A stretch of 64,000 nucleotides of DNA from Cladorhizidae sp. MBARI D1340-BT2 (GCA_028752905.1 JAQNBH010000011.1:23931341-23995340), one strand, 5' to 3'; positions 27,640-43,250 are shown, counted from the stretch's first letter. Made by a program: numbers and translations. The notes: generated by a model not told the origin, from the sequence alone.

Positions 27640-30600
27640 ACTCTGGTGTGTAGCAGTCATGAACTCTGTAACTAGCCATGAACTATAGGTGTCTCAAGCC
27701 ATCAACTCTGGTGTACATCAAGCCATGAACTCTGGTGTGCATCAAGCCATGAACTTTGGTATGCATAGGGCCATGAACTATCGTGTGCATGAAGCCATGA
27801 ACTCTGGTGTACATCAAGCCATGAACTCTGGTTTGCATCAAGCCATGAACTCTGGTGTGCATCAAGCCATGAACTCTGGTGTGCATCAAGAGATGAATTC
27901 TGGTGTGTTGCCTTCATGAAGTCTATAACTAGCCATGAACTATAAATGTCTCAAGCCATGAACTCTGGTGTACATCAAGCCATGAACTCTGGTGTGCATC
28001 AAGCCATGAAATTTGGTGTGCATCGAGATAAGAACGATGATGTGCATGAAGCCATGAACTCTGGTGTAGTTCAATCCATGAACTCTGGTGTGCATCAAGC
28101 CATGAACTCTGGTTTGAATCAAGCCATGAACTCTGGTGTGCATCAAGCCATAAATTTTGGTGTGCATCAAGCTATGAACACTGTTGTGTAGCAAGACATG
28201 AACTCTGGTGTGTAGCAGTCATGAACTCTCTATCAAGCCATGAAGTCAGGCGTCTAAAGCCATGAACTCTGGTGTGTTTCAAGCCATGAACTCTGGTGTG
28301 CTTCAAGCCATGAACACTGGTGTGTATCAAGCTATTAACTCTGGTGAGCATCAAGTCATGAACTCTGGTGTGCAACAAGCCATGAACTCTGGTGTGCATC
28401 AAGCCATGAACTCTGGTATGTAGTAAGGCATGAACTCTGGCGTGCATCAAGCCAGTAACTCTGGTGTGTATCAAGCTAAGAATTCTGGTCTGTAGCAAGA
28501 CATGAACTCTGGTGTGTAGCAGTCATGAACTCTGTATCAAGCCATGAACTCTGGTGTGTAGCAACCCTTGAACACTGGTATGTTAAGCCTTGAACTCTGG
28601 TGTGCAACAAGTCATGATCTCTGGTGTGCATCAAACCATGAACTCAGGTGTGCATCAAGCTATGAACACTGGCATGCAGCAAGCTATGAACTCTGATGTG
28701 TATCAAGCTATGTATGAACTATGATGTTTAGCAAGACATGAACTCTGGTGTGTAGCAGTCATGAACTCTGTATCAAGCCATGAACACTGGTGTCTTAAGC
28801 CATGAACTCTGGAGTGTGTCAAGCCATGAACTCTGGTGTGCATCAAGCCATGAACTCTGGTGTGTATCAAGCCATGAACTCTGGTCTGTATCAAGCTATA
28901 TGAACTCTGGTTTGTAGCAAAACATGAATTCTAGTGTGTATCAACCTATGAACTCCAGTCTCTATCAAGCTATATGAATTCTGGTGTGTAGCAAGACATG
29001 AACTCTGGTGTGCATCAAGCCATGAACTCTGGCGGGTATTAAGCTATGAACTCTCGTCTGTATCAAGCTATCAACTCGGGTGTGTAGCAAGTTATATGGT
29101 CTTGCATGTAGCAGTCATGAACTCTGTATCAAGCCATGAAGTCTAGCGTCTCAAGCCATGAACTCTGGTGTGTTTCAAGCCATGAACTCTGGTGTGCATC
29201 AAGCCATGAACTCTGGTGTGAAGCAAGCCATGAACTCTGGTGTGCATCAAGCCATGAACTCTGGTGTGAAGCAAGCCATGAACTCTGGCGTGTATCAAGC
29301 TATGAATTTTTGTCTGTAGCAACACATGAACTCTCGTGTGTAGCAGTTATGAACTCCGTATCAGGCAATGAAATCTCATGTGCAGCAAGCCTTGAACACT
29401 GGTGTGTTAAGCCATGTACTCTGGTGTGCACCAAGCCATGAACTCTGGTTTGCATCAAGCCATGAACTCTGGTGTGCAACAAGCCATGAACTCTGGTTTG
29501 CATCGAACCATGAACTCAGGTGTGCATTAAGCTATGAACAAAGGAATGCAGCAAGCTATGAACTCTGGTGTCTATCAAGCTATGTATGAACTCTGATGTG
29601 CATCAAGCCATGAACTCTGGTGTGTATCAAGCTATTAACTCTAGTGTGTAGCAAAGCATGAACTCTGGTGTGTACGAGTCATGAATTCTGTATCAAGCCA
29701 TGAACTCTGGTGGCTCGAGCCATGAACTCTGGTATGTGTCAAGCCATGAACTCTGGTGTGCATCAAGCCATGAACTTTGGTTTGCATCGATCCATGAACT
29801 CTGCTGTGCATCAAGCCATGAACACTGGTGTGCATCAAGCCATGAACTCTGGTGTGCATCAAGCCATGAACTCTGGTATGCATCAAGCCATGAACTCTGG
29901 TGTGCATCAGGCCATGAACTCTGGTGTGCATCAAGAGATGAATTCTGGTGTGTTGCCTTCATGAAGTCTATAACTAGCCATGAACTATAAATGTCTCAAG
30001 CCATGAACTCTGGTGTACATCAAGCCATGAACTCTGGTGTGCATCAAGCCATGAACTTTGGTGTGCATCGAGCTAAGAACGATGATGTGCATGAAGCCAT
30101 GAACTCTGGTTGGCATCAAACCATGAACTCAGGTGTGCATTAAGCTATGAACAATGGAATGCAGCAAGCTATGAACACTGGTGTCTATGAAGCTATGTAT
30201 GAACTCTGATATGCATCAAGCCATGAACTCTGGTGTGCAACAAGCCATGAACTCTGGTTTGCATCGAACCATGAACTCAGGTGTGCATTAAGCTATGAAC
30301 AGTGGAATGCAGCAAGCTATGAACTCTGGTGTCTATCAAGCTATGTATGAACACTGATGTGCATCAAGCCATGAACTCTGGTGTGTATCAAGCTATTAAC
30401 TCTAGTGTGTAGCAAGGCATGAACTCTGGTGTGTACGAGTCATGAATTCTGTATCAAGCCATGAACTCTGGTGGCTCGAGCCATGAACTCTGGTATGTGT
30501 CAAGCCATGAACTCTGGTGTGCATCAAGCCATGAACTTTGGTTTGCATCGAGCCATGAACTCTGGTGTGCATCAAGCCATGAACACTGGTGTGCATCAAG

Positions 30601-33600
30601 CCATGAACTCTGGTGTGCACTAAGCCATGAACTCTGGTATGCATCAAGCCATGAACTCTGGTGTGCATCAAGCCATGAACTCTGGTGTGCATCAAGAGAT
30701 GAATTCTGGTGTGTTGCATTCATGAAGTCTATAAAAAGCCATGAACTATAAATGTCTCAAGCCATGAACTCTGGTGTACATCAAGCCATGAACTCTGGTG
30801 TGCATCAAGCCATGAACTTTGGTGTGCATCGAGCTAAGAATGATGATGTGCATGAAGCCATGAACTCTGGTTTGCATCAAACCATGAACTCAGGTGTGCA
30901 TTAAGCTATGAACAATGGAATGCAGCAAGCTATGAACTCTGGTGTCTATCAAGCTATGTATGAACTCTGATGTGCATCAAGCCATGAACTCTGGTGTGTA
31001 TCAAGCTATTAACTCTAGTGTGTAGCAAGGCATGAACTCTGGTGTGTACGAGTCATGAATTCTGTATCAAGCCATGAACTCTGGTGGCTCGAACCATGAA
31101 CTCTGGTATGTGTCAAGCCATGAACTCTGGTGTGCATCAAGCCATGAACTTTGGTTTGCATCGAGCCATGAACTCTGGTGTGCATCAAGCCATGAACACT
31201 GGTGTGCATCAAGCCATGAACTCTGGTGTGCATCAAGCCATGAACTCTGTTATGTATCAAGCCATGAACTCTAGTGTGCATCAAGCCATGAACTCTAGTG
31301 TGCATCAACCCATGAACTCTGGTGTGCATCAAGCCATGAACTCTAGTGTGCATCAAGCCTTGAAATGTGGTGTGTATTAAGCCATGAACACTGGTGGGCA
31401 TCAAGCCATGAACTCTGACTTGCATCAATCCATGAACTTTGGTATGCATCAAGCCATGAACTGTGATGGGTATCAAGCTATGAACTCTGGTGTGTAGCAA
31501 GCCATGAACATTGGTGTGTGTCAAGCCATGAACTCTGGTTTGCATCAAGTCATGAACTCTGGTATGCAGCAAGCCATGAACTATGGTGTGTATCAAGCTA
31601 TATGAACTCTGGTGTGTAGCAAAACATGAACTCTGCTGTGTATCAATCAAGCTATGAACTCCAGTCTATATCAAGCTGTATAAATTCTGTTGTGTAGCAA
31701 AACATGAACTCTTATGTGCATCAAGCCAAGAATTCTGGTGGGTATGAAGATATTCTAGTCTGTATCAAGCTATGAACTAGTGTATGTATCAAGTTATGAT
31801 GTCTGGTGTGTATCAAGCTATGAACTGTGGGGTGTAGAAAGACATGAACTCTGGCGTACAGCAAGCCATGAACTCCGGGGTGCATCAAGACATGAAATCT
31901 GGTGTGTATCAAGCTATGAACTCTGATGCGCAGCAGGACATGAACTCTGGTGTGTAGCAGTCATGAACTCTGTAACTAGCCATGAACTATAGGTGTCTCA
32001 AGCCATCAACTCTGGTGTACATCAAGCCATGAACTCTGGTGTGCATCAAGCCATGAACTTTGGTGTGCATAGAGCCATGAACTATGGTGTGCATGAAGCC
32101 ATGAACTCTGGTGTACATCAAGCCATGAACTCTGGTTTGCATCAAGCCATGAACTCTGGTGTGCATCAAGCCATGAACTCTGGTGTGCATCAAGAGATGA
32201 ATTCTGGTGTGTTGCCTTCATGAAGTCTATAACTAGCCATGAACTATAAATGTCTCAAGCCATGAACTCTGGTGTATATCAAGCCATGAACTCTGGTGTG
32301 CATCAAGCCATGAACTTTGGTGTGCATCGAGCTAAGAACGATGATGTGCATGAAGCCATGAACTCTGGTGTAGTTCAAACCATGACCTCTGGTTTGCATC
32401 AAGCCATGAACTCTGGTTTGCATCAAGCCATGAACTCTGGTGTGCATCAAGCCATAAATTTTGGTGTGCATCAAGCTATGAACACTGTTGTGTAGCAAGA
32501 CATGAACTCTGGTGTGTAGCAGTCATGAACTCTCTATCAAGCCATGAAGTCAGGCGTCTAAAGCCATGAACTCTGGTGTGTTTCAAGCCATGAACTCTGG
32601 TGTGCTTCAAGCCATGAACACTGGTGTGTATCAAGCTATTAACTCTGGTGAGCATCAAGTCATGAACTCTGGTGTGCAACAAGCCATGAACTCTGGTGTG
32701 CATCAAGCCATGAACTCTGATATGTAGTAAGGCATGAACTCTGGCGTGCATCAAACCAGTAACTCAGGTGTGTATCAAGCTAAGAATTCTGGTCTGTAAC
32801 AAGACATGAACTCTGGTGTGTAGCAGTCATGAACTCTGTATCAAGCCATGAACTCTGGTGTATAGCAACCCTTGAACACTGGTATGTTAAGCCTTGAAAT
32901 CTGGTGTGCAACAAGTCATGATCTCTGGTGTGCATCAAACCATGAACTCAGGTGTGCATCAAGCTATGAACACTGGCATGCAGCAAGCTATGAACTCTGA
33001 TGTGTATCAAGCTATGTATGAACTATGATGTTTAGCAAGACATGAACTCTGGTGTATATCAGTCATTAACTCTGTATCAAGCCATGAACACTGGTGTCTT
33101 AAGCCATGAACTCTGGAGTGTGTCAAGCCATGAACTCTGGTGTGCATCAAGCCATGAACTCTGGTGTGCATCAAGCCATGAACTCTGGTCTGTATCAAGC
33201 TATATGAACTCTGGTGTGTAGCAAAACATGAATTCTAGTGTGTATCAAGCTATGAACTCCAGTTTCTATCAAGCTATATGAATTCTGGTGTGTAGCAAGA
33301 CATGAACTCTGGTGTGCATCAAGCCATGAACTCTGGCGGGTATCAAGCTATGAACTCTGGTCTGTATCAAGCTATCAACTCGGGTGTGTAGCAAGTTATG
33401 TGGTCTTGTGTGTAGCAGTCATGAACTCTGTATCAAGCCATGAAGTCTAGCGTCTCAAGCCATGAACTCTGGTGTGTTTCAAGCCATGAACTCTGGTGTG
33501 CATCAAGCCATGAACTCTGGTGTGAAGCAAGCCATGAACTCTGGTGTGCATCAAGCCATGAACTCTGGTGTGAAGCAAGCCATGTACTCTGGCGTGTATC

Positions 33601-36600
33601 AAGCTATGAATTCTTGTCTGTAGCAACACATGAACTCTGGTGTGTAGCAGTTATGAACTCCGTATCAGGCAATGAAATCTCATGTGCAGCAAGCCTTGAA
33701 CACTGGTGTGTTAAGCCATGTACTCTGGTGTGCACCAAGCCATGAACTCTGGTTTGCATCAAGCCATGAACTCTGGTGTGCAACAAGCCATGAACTCTGG
33801 TTTGCATCGAACCATGAACTCAGGTGTGCATTAAGCTATGAACAATGGAATGCAGCAAGCTATGAACTCTGGTATCTATCAAGCTATGTATGAACTCTGA
33901 TGTGCATCAAGCCATGAACTCTGGTGTGTATCAAGCTATTAACTCTAGTATGTAGCAAGGCATGAACTCTGGTGTGTACGAGTCATGAATTCTGTATCAA
34001 GCCATGAACTCTGGTGGCTCGAGCCATGAACTCTGGTATGTGTCAAGCCATGAACTCTGGTGTGCATCAAGCCATGAACTTTGGTTTGCATCGAGCCATG
34101 AACTCTGGTGTGCATCAAGCCATGAACACTGGTGTGCATCAAGCCATGAACTCTGGTGTGCATCAAGCCATGAACTCTGGTATGCATCAAGCCATGAACT
34201 CTGGTGTGCATCAAGCCATGAACTCTGGTGTGCATCAGGAGATGAATTCTGGTGTGTTACCTTCATGAAGTCTATAACTAGCCATGAACTATAAATGTCT
34301 CAAGCCATGAACTCTGGTGTACATCAAGCCATGAACTCTGGTTTGCATCAAGCCATGAACTTTGGTGTGCAACGAGCTAAGAACGATGATGTGCATGAAG
34401 CCATGAACTCTGGTTTGCATCAAACCATGAACTCAGGTGTGCATTAAGCTATGAACAATGGAATGCAGCAAGCTATGAACACTGGTGTCTATGAAGCTAT
34501 GTATGAACTCTGATGTGCATCAAGCCATGAACTCTGGTGTGCAACAAGCCATGAACTCTGGATTGCATCGAACCATGAACTCAGGTGTGCATTAAGCTAT
34601 GAACAGTGGAATGCAGCAAGCTATGAACTCTGGTGTCTATCAAGCTATGTATGAACTCTGATGTGCATCAAGCCATGAACTCTGAGGTGTATCAAGCTAT
34701 TAACTCTAGTATGTAGCAAGGCATGAACTCTGGTGTGTACGAGTCATGAATTCTGTATCAAGCCATGAACTCTGGTGGCTCGAGCCATGAACTCTGGTAT
34801 GTGTCAAGCCATGAACTCTGGTGTGCATCAAGCCATGAACTTTGGTTTGCATCGAGCCATGAACTCTGGTGTGCATCAAGCCATGAACACTGGTGTGCGT
34901 CAAGCCATGAACTCTGGTGTGCATCAAGCCATGAACTCTGGTGTGCATCAAGCCATGAACTCTGGTGTCATCAAGCCATGAACTCTGGTGTGCATCAAGA
35001 GATGAATTCTGGCGTGTTACCTTCATGAAGTCTATAACTAGCCATGAACTATAAATGTCTCAAGCCATGAACTCTGGTGTACATCAAGCCATGAACTCTG
35101 GTGTGCATCAAGCCATGAACTTTGGTGTGCAACGAGCTAAGAATGATGATGTGCATGAAGCCATGAACTCTGGTTTGCATCAAACCATGAACTCAGGTGT
35201 GCATTAAGCTATGAACAATGGAATGCAGCAAGCTATGAACACTGGTGTCTATGAAGCTATGTATGAACTCTGATGTGCATCAAGCCATGAACTCTGGTGT
35301 GCAACAAGCCATGAACTCTGGTTTGCATCGAACCATGAACTCAGGTGTGCATTAAGCTATGAACAGTGGAATGCAGCAAGCTATGAACTCTGGTGTCTAT
35401 CAAGATATGTATGAACTCTGATGTGCATCAAGCCATGAACTCTGGTGTGTATCAAGCTATTAACTCTAGTGTGTAGCACGGCATGAACTCTGGTGTGTAC
35501 GAGTCATGAATTCTGTATCAAGCCATGAACTCTGGTGGCTCGAGCCATGAACTCTGGTATGTGTCAAGCCATGAACTCTGGTGTGCATCAAGCCATGAAC
35601 TTTGGTTTGCATCGAGCCATGAACTCAGGTGTGCATCAAGCCATGAACACTGGTGTCATCAAGCCATGAACTCTGGTGTGCATCAAGCCATGAACTCTGG
35701 TATGCATCAAGCCATGAACTCTGGTGTACATCAAGCCATGAACTCTGGTGTGCATCAAGAGATGAATTCTGGTGTGTTGCCTTCATGAAGTCTATAACTA
35801 GCCTTGAACTATAAATGTCTCAAGCCATGAACTCTGGTGTACATCAAGCCATGAACTCTGGTGTGCATCAAGCCATGAACTTTGGTGTGCATCGAGCTAA
35901 GAACGATGATGTGCATGAAGCCATGAACTCTGGTTTGCATCAAACCATGAACTCAGGTGTGCATTAAGCTATGAACAATGGAATGCAGCAAGCTATGAAC
36001 TCTGGTGTCTATCAAGCTATGTATGAACTCTGATGTGCATCAAGCCATGAACTCTGGTGTGTATCAAGCTATTAACTCTAGTGTGTAGCAAGGCATGAAC
36101 TCTGGTGTGTATGAGTTATGAATTCTGTATCAAGCCATGAACTCTGGTGGCTCGAGCCATGAACTCTGGTATGTGTCAAGCCATGAATTCTGGTGTGCAT
36201 CAAGCCATGAACTTTGGTTTGCATCGAGCCATGAACTCTGGTGTGCATCAAGCCATGAACACTGGTGTGCATCAAGCCATGAACTCTGGTGTGCATCAAG
36301 CCATGAACTCTGTTATGTATCAAGCCATGAACTCTAGTGTGCATCAAGCCATGAACTCTGGTGTGCATCAACCCATGAACTCTGGTGTGCATCAAGCCAT
36401 GAACTCTAGTGTGCATCAAGCCTTGAACTGTGGTGTGTAGTAAGCCATGAACACTGGTGGGCATCAAGCCATGAACTCTGACTTGCATCAATCCATGAAC
36501 TTTGGTATGCATCAAGCCATGAACTGTGATGGGTATCAAGCTATGAACTCTGGTGTGTAGCAAGCCATGAACATTGGTGTGTGTCAAGCCATGAACTCTG

Positions 36601-36720
36601 GTTTGCATCAAGTCATGAACTCTGGTATGCAGCAAGCCATGAACTATGGTGTGTATCAAGCTATATGAACTCTGGTGTGTAGCAAAACATGAATTCTGCT
36701 GTGTATCAATCAAGCTATGA
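27640..36720 (+). repeat. HOR domain E: 4,304 bp unit with nested 760 bp copies
   Basis: Matching strings lie 4,304 bp apart (27,689 and 31,993; 28,172 and 32,476; 29,136 and 33,440; 29,700 and 34,004; 30,461 and 34,765). Inside the unit a 760 bp block is present twice in the first copy (29,641 and 30,402) and three times in the second (33,945; 34,706; 35,466). Past the extra block the offset becomes 5,063 bp (31,015 and 36,078; 31,987 and 37,050), which is 4,304 plus about one 760 bp block. Confidence 0.82.
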
Positions 36721-36783
36721 ACTCCAGTCTATATCAAGCTGTATAAATTCTGTTGTGTAGCAAAACATGAACTCTTATGTGCA

Positions 36784-39700
36784 TCAAGCCAAGAATTCTG
36801 GCGGGTATGAAGATATTCTAGTCTGTATCAAGCTATGAACTCGTGTATGTATCAAGTTATGAGGTCTGGTGTGTATCAATCTATGAACTCTGGGGTGTAG
36901 AAAGACATGAACTCTGGTGTACAGCAAGCCATGAACTCCGGGGTGCATCAAGCCATGAAATCTGGTGTGTATCAAGCTATAAACTCTGATGCGCAGCAGG
37001 ACCTGAACTCTGGTGTGTAGCAGTCATGAACTCTGTAACTAGCCATGAACTATAGGTGTCTCAAGCCATCAACTCTGGTGTACATCAAGCCATGAACTCT
37101 GGTGTGCATCAAGCCATGAACTTTGGTGTGCATAGAGCCATGAACTATGGTGTGCATGAAGCCATGAACTCTGTTGTACATCAAGCCATGAACTCTGGTT
37201 TGCATCAAGCCATGAACACTGGTGTGCATCAAGCCATGAACTCTGGTGTGCATCAAGCCATGAATTCTGGTATGCATCAAGCCATGAACTCTGGTGTACA
37301 TCAAGCCATGAACTCTGGTGTGCATCAAGAGATGAATTCTGGTGTGTTGCCTTCATGAAGTCTATAACTAGCCATGAACTATAAATGTCTCAAGCCATGA
37401 ACTCTGGTGTACATCAAGCCATGAACTCTGGTATGCATCAAGCCATGAACTTTGGTGTGCATCGAGCTAAGAACGATGATGTGCATGAAGCCATGAACTC
37501 TGGTTTGCATCAAACCATGAACTCAGGTGTGCATTAAGCTATGAACAATGGAATGCAGCAAGCTATGAAATCTGGTGTCTATCAAGCTATGTATGAACTC
37601 TGATGTGCATCAAGCCATGAACTCTGGTGTGTATCAAGCTATTAACTCTAGTGTGTAGCAAGGCATGAACTCTGGTGTGTACGAGTTATGAATTCTGTAT
37701 CAAGCCATGAACTCTGGTGGCTCGAGCCATGAACTCTGGTATGTGTCAAGCCATGAATTCTGGTGTGCATCAAGCTATGAACTTTGGTTTGCATCGAGCC
37801 ATGAACTCTGGTGTGCATCAAGCCATGAACACTGGTGTGCATCAAGCCATGAACTCTGGTGTGCATCAAGCCATGAACTCTGTTATCTATCAAGCCATGA
37901 ACTATGGTGTGTATCAAGCTATATGAACTCTGGTGTGTAGCAAAACATGAATTCTGCTGTGTATCAATCAAGCTATGAACTCCAGTCTATATCAAGCTGT
38001 ATAAATTCTGTTGTGTAGCAAAACATGAACTCTTATGTGCATCAAGCCAAGAATTCTGGCGGGTATGAAGATATTCTAGTCTGTATCAAGCTATGAACTC
38101 GTGTATGTATCAAGTTATGAGGTCTGGTGTGTATCAATCTATGAACTCTGGGGTGTAGAAAGACATGAACTCTGGTGTACAGCAAGCCATGAACTCCGGG
38201 GTGCATCAAGCCATGAAATCTGGTGTGTATCAAGCTATAAACTCTGATGCGCAGCAGGACATGAACTCTGGTGTGTAGCAGTCATGAACTCTGTAACTAG
38301 CCATGAACTATAGGTGTCTCAAGCCATCAACTCTGGTGTACATCAAGCCATGAACTCTGGTGTGCATCAAGCCATGAACTTTGGTGTGCATAGAGCCATG
38401 AACTATGGTGTGCATGAAGCCATGAACTCTGTTGTACATCAAGCCATGAACTCTGGTTTGCATCAAGCCATGAACTCTGGTGTGCATCAAGCCATGAACT
38501 CTGGTGTGCATCAAGAGATGAATTCTGGTGTGTTGCCTTCATGAAGTCTATAACTAGCCATGAATTATAAATGTCTCAAGCCATGAACTCTTGTGTACAT
38601 CAAGCCATGAACTCTGGTGTGCATCAAGCCATGAAATTTGGTGTGCATCGAGCTAAGAACGATGATGTGCATGAAGCCATGAACTCTGGTGTAGTTCAAG
38701 CCATGAACTCTGGTGTGCATCAAGCCATGAACTCTGGTTTGCATCAAGCCATGAACTCTGGTGTGCATCAAGCCATAAATTTTGTTGTGCATCAAGCTAT
38801 GAACACTGTTGTGTAGCAAGACATGAACTCTGGTGTGTAGCAGTCATGAACTCTCTATCAAGCCATGAAGTCAGGCGTCTAAAGCCATGAACTCTGGTGT
38901 GTTTCAAGCCATGAACTCTGGTGTGCTTCAAGCCATGAATACTGGTGTGTATCAAGCTATTAACTCTGGTGAGCATCAAGTCATGAACTCTGGTGTGCAA
39001 CAAGCCATGAACTCTGGTGTGCATCAAGCCATGAACTCTGGTATGTAGTAAGGAATGAACTCTGGCGTGCATCAAGCCAGTAACTCTGGTGTGTATCAAG
39101 CTAAGAATTCTGGTCTGTAGCAAGACATGAACTCTGGTGTGTAGCAGTCATGAACTCTGTATCAAGCCATGAACTCTGGTGTGTAGCAACCCTTGAACAC
39201 TGGTATGTTAAGCCTTGAACTCTGTTGTGCAACAAGTCATGATCTCTGGTGTGCATCAAACCATGAACTCAGGTGTGCATCAAGCTATGAACACTGGCAT
39301 GCAGCAAGCTATGAACTCTGATGTGTATCAAGCTATGTATGAACTATGATGTTTAGCAAGACATGAACTCTGGTGTATATCAGTCATTAACTCTGTATCA
39401 AGCCATGAACACTGGTGTCTTAAGCCATGAACTCTGGAGTGTGTCAAGCCATGAACTCTGGTGTGCATCAAGCCATGAAATCTGGTCTGCATCAAGCCAT
39501 GAACTCTGGTCTGTATCAAGCTATATGAACTCTGGTGTGTAGCAAAACATAAATTCTAGTGTGTATCAAGCTATGAACTCCAGTCACTATCAAGCTATAT
39601 GAATTCTGGTGTGTAGCAAGACATGAACTCTGGTGTGCATCAAGCCATGAACTCTGGCGGGTATCAAGCTATGAACTCTGGTCTGTATCAAGCTATCAAC

Positions 39701-42700
39701 TCGGGTGTGTACAAGTTATGTGGTCTTGTGTGTAGCAGTCATGAACTCTGTATCAAGCCATGAAGTCTAGCGTCTCAAGCCAAGAACTCTGGTGTGTTTC
39801 AAGCCATGAACTCTGGTGTACATCAAGCCATGAACACTGGTGTGCATCAAGCCATGAACTCTGGTGTGCATCAAGCCATGAACTCTGTTATGTATCAAGC
39901 CATGAACTCTAGTGTGCATCAAGCCATGAACTCTGGTGTGCACCAACCCATGAACTCTGGTGTGCATCAAGCCATGAACTCTAGTGTGCATCAAGCCTTG
40001 AACTGTGGTGTGTAGTAAGCCATGAACACTGGTGGGCATCAAGCCATGAACTCTGACTTGCATCAATCCATGAACTTTGGTATGCATCAAGCCATGAACT
40101 GTGATGGGTATCAAGCTATGAACTCTGGTGTGTAGCAAGCCATGAACATTGGTGTGTGTCAAGCCATGAACTCTGGTTTGCATCAAGTCATGAACTCTGG
40201 TATGCAGCAAGCCATGAACTATGGTGTGTATCAAGCTATATGAACTCTGGTGTGTAGCAAAACATGAATTCTGCTGTGTATCAATCAAGCTATGAACTCC
40301 AGTCTATATCAAGCTGTATAAATTCTGTTGTGTAGCAAAACATGAACTCTTATGTGCATCAAGCCAAGAATTTTGGCGGGTATGAAGATATTCTAGTCTG
40401 CATCAAGCCATGAACTCTGGTATGTAGTAAGGAATGAACTCTGGCGTGCATCAAGCCAGTAACTCTGGTGTGTATCAAGCTAAGAATTCTGGTCTGTAGC
40501 AAGACATGAACTCTGGTGTGTAGCAGTCATGAACTCTGTATCAAGCCATGAACTCTGGTGTGTAGCAACCCTTGAACACTGGTATGTTAAGCCTTGAACT
40601 CTGTTGTGCAACAAGTCATGATCTCTGGTGTGCATCAAACCATGAACTCAGGTGTGCATCAAGCTATGAACACTGGCATGCAGCAAGCTATGAACTCTGA
40701 TGTGTATCAAGCTATGTATGAACTATGATGTTTAGCAAGACATGAACTCTGGTGTATATCAGTCATTAACTCTGTATCAAGCCATGAACACTGGTGTCTT
40801 AAGCCATGAACTCTGGAGTGTGTCAAGCCATGAACTCTGGTGTGCATCAAGCCATGAACTCTGGTCTGCATCAAGCCATGAACTCTGGTCTGTATCAAGC
40901 TATATGAACTCTGGTGTGTAGCAAAACATAAATTCTAGTGTGTATCAAGCTATGAACTCCAGTCTCTATCAAGCTATATGAATTCTGGTGTGTAGCAAGA
41001 CATGAACTCTGGTGTGCATCAAGCCATGAACTCTGGCGGGTATCAAGCTATGAACTCTGGTCTGTATCAAGCTATCAACTCGGGTGTGTAGCAAGTTATG
41101 TGGTCTTGTGTGTAGCAGTCATGAACTCTGTATCAAGCCATGAAGTCTAGCGTCTCAAGCCATGAACTCTGGTGTGTTTCAAGCCATGAACTCTGGTGTA
41201 CATCAAGCCATGAACACTGGTGTGCATCAAGCCATGAACTCTGGTGTGCATCAAGCCATGAACTCTGTTATGTATCAAGCCATGAACTCTAGTGTGCATC
41301 AAGCCATGAACTCTGGTGTGCATCAACCCATGAACTCTGGTGTGCATCAAGCCATGAACTCTAGTGTGCATCAAGCCTTGAACTGTGGTGTGTAGTAAGC
41401 CATGAACACTGGTGGGCATCAAGCCATGAACTCTGACTTGCATCAATCCATGAACTTTGGTATGCATCAAGCCATGAACTGTGATGGGTATCAAGCTATG
41501 AACTCTGGTGTGTAGCAAGCCATGAACATTGGTGTGTGTCAAGCCATGAACTCTGGTTTGCATCAAGTCATGAACTCTGGTATGCAGCAAGCCATGAACT
41601 ATGGTGTGTATCAAGCTATATGAACTCTGGTGTGTAGCAAAACATGAATTCTGCTGTGTATCAATCAAGCTATGAACTCCAGTCTATATCAAGCTGTATA
41701 AATTCTGTTGTGTAGCAAAACATGAACTCTTATGTGCATCAAGCCAAGAATTCTGGCGGGTATGAAGATATTCTAGTCTGTATCAAGCTATGAACTCGTG
41801 TATGTATCAAGTTATGAGGTCTGGTGTTTATCAATCTATGAACTCTGGGGTGTAGAAAGACATGAACTCTGGTGTACAGCAAGCCATGAACTCCGGGGTG
41901 CATCAAGCCATGAAATATGGTGTGTATCAAGCTATAAACTCTGATGCGCAGCAGGACATGAACTCTGGTGTGTAGCAGTCATGAACTCTGTAACTAGCCA
42001 TGAACTATAGGTGTCTCAAGCCATCAACTCTGGTGTACATCAAGCCATGAACTCTGGTGTGCATCAAGCCATGAACTTTGGTGTGCATAGAGCCATGAAC
42101 TATGGTGTGCATGAAGCCATGAACTCTGTTGTACATCAAGCCATGAACTCTGGTTTGCATCAAGCCATGAACTCTGGTGTGCATCAAGCCATGAACTCTG
42201 GTGTGCATCAAGAGATGAATTCTGGTGTGTTGCCTTCATGAAGTCTATAACTAGCCATGAATTATAAATGTCTCAAGCCATGAACTCTTGTGTACATCAA
42301 GCCATGAACTCTGGTGTGCATCAAGCCATGAAATTTGGTGTGCATCGAGCTAAGAACGATGATGTGCATGAAGCCATGAACTCTGGTGTAGTTCAAGCCA
42401 TGAACTCTGGTGTGCATCAAGCCATGAACTCTGGTTTGCATCAAGCCATGAACTCTGGTGTGCATCAAGCCATAAATTTTGTTGTGCATCAAGCTATGAA
42501 CACTGTTGTGTAGCAAGACATGAACTCTGGTGTGTAGCAGTCATGAACTCTCTATCAAGCCATGAAGTCAGGCGTCTAAAGCCATGAACTCTGGTGTGTT
42601 TCAAGCCATGAACTCTGGTGTGCTTCAAGCCATGAATACTGGTGTGTATCAAGCCATGAACTCTGGTATGTAGTAAGGAATGAACTCTGGCGTGCATCAA

Positions 42701-43250
42701 GCCAGTAACTCTGGTGTGTATCAAGCTAAGAATTCTGGTCTGTAGCAAGACATGAACTCTGGTGTGTAGCAGTCATGAACTCTGTATCAAGCCATGAACT
42801 CTGGTGTGTAGCAACCCTTGAACACTGGTATGTTAAGCCTTGAACTCTGTTGTGCAACAAGTCATGATCTCTGGTGTGCATCATACCATGAACTCAGGTG
42901 TGCATCAAGCTATGAACACTGGCATGCAGCAAGCTATGAACTCTGATGTGTATCAAGCTATGTATGAACTATGATGTTTAGCAAGACATGAACTCTGGTG
43001 TATATCAGTCATTAACTCTGTATCAAGCCATGAACACTGGTGTCTTAAGCCATGAACTCTGGAGTGTGTCAAGCCATGAACTCTGGTGTGCATCAAGCCA
43101 TGAACTCTGGTCTGCATCAAGCCATGAACTCTGGTCTGTATCAAGCTATATGAACTCTGGTGTGTAGCAAAACATAAATTCTAGTGTGTATCAAGCTATG
43201 AACTCCAGTCTCTATCAAGCTATATGAATTCTGGTGTGTAGCAAGACATG
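36784..43250 (+). repeat. HOR domain F: 1,258, 1,380 and 3,697 bp duplications
   Basis: Three overlapping duplication steps are readable: 36,784 to 38,042 (1,258 bp), 39,328 to 40,707 and 39,767 to 41,147 (about 1,380 bp), and 38,042 to 41,739, 38,565 to 42,262 and 38,797 to 42,494 (3,697 bp). The private variants ttttgttgtgcatcaagc (38,772 and 42,479) and cataaattctagtg (39,546; 40,926; 43,172) mark shared descent. The third segment lacks about 72 bp (three monomers) near 42,650. Confidence 0.75.
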
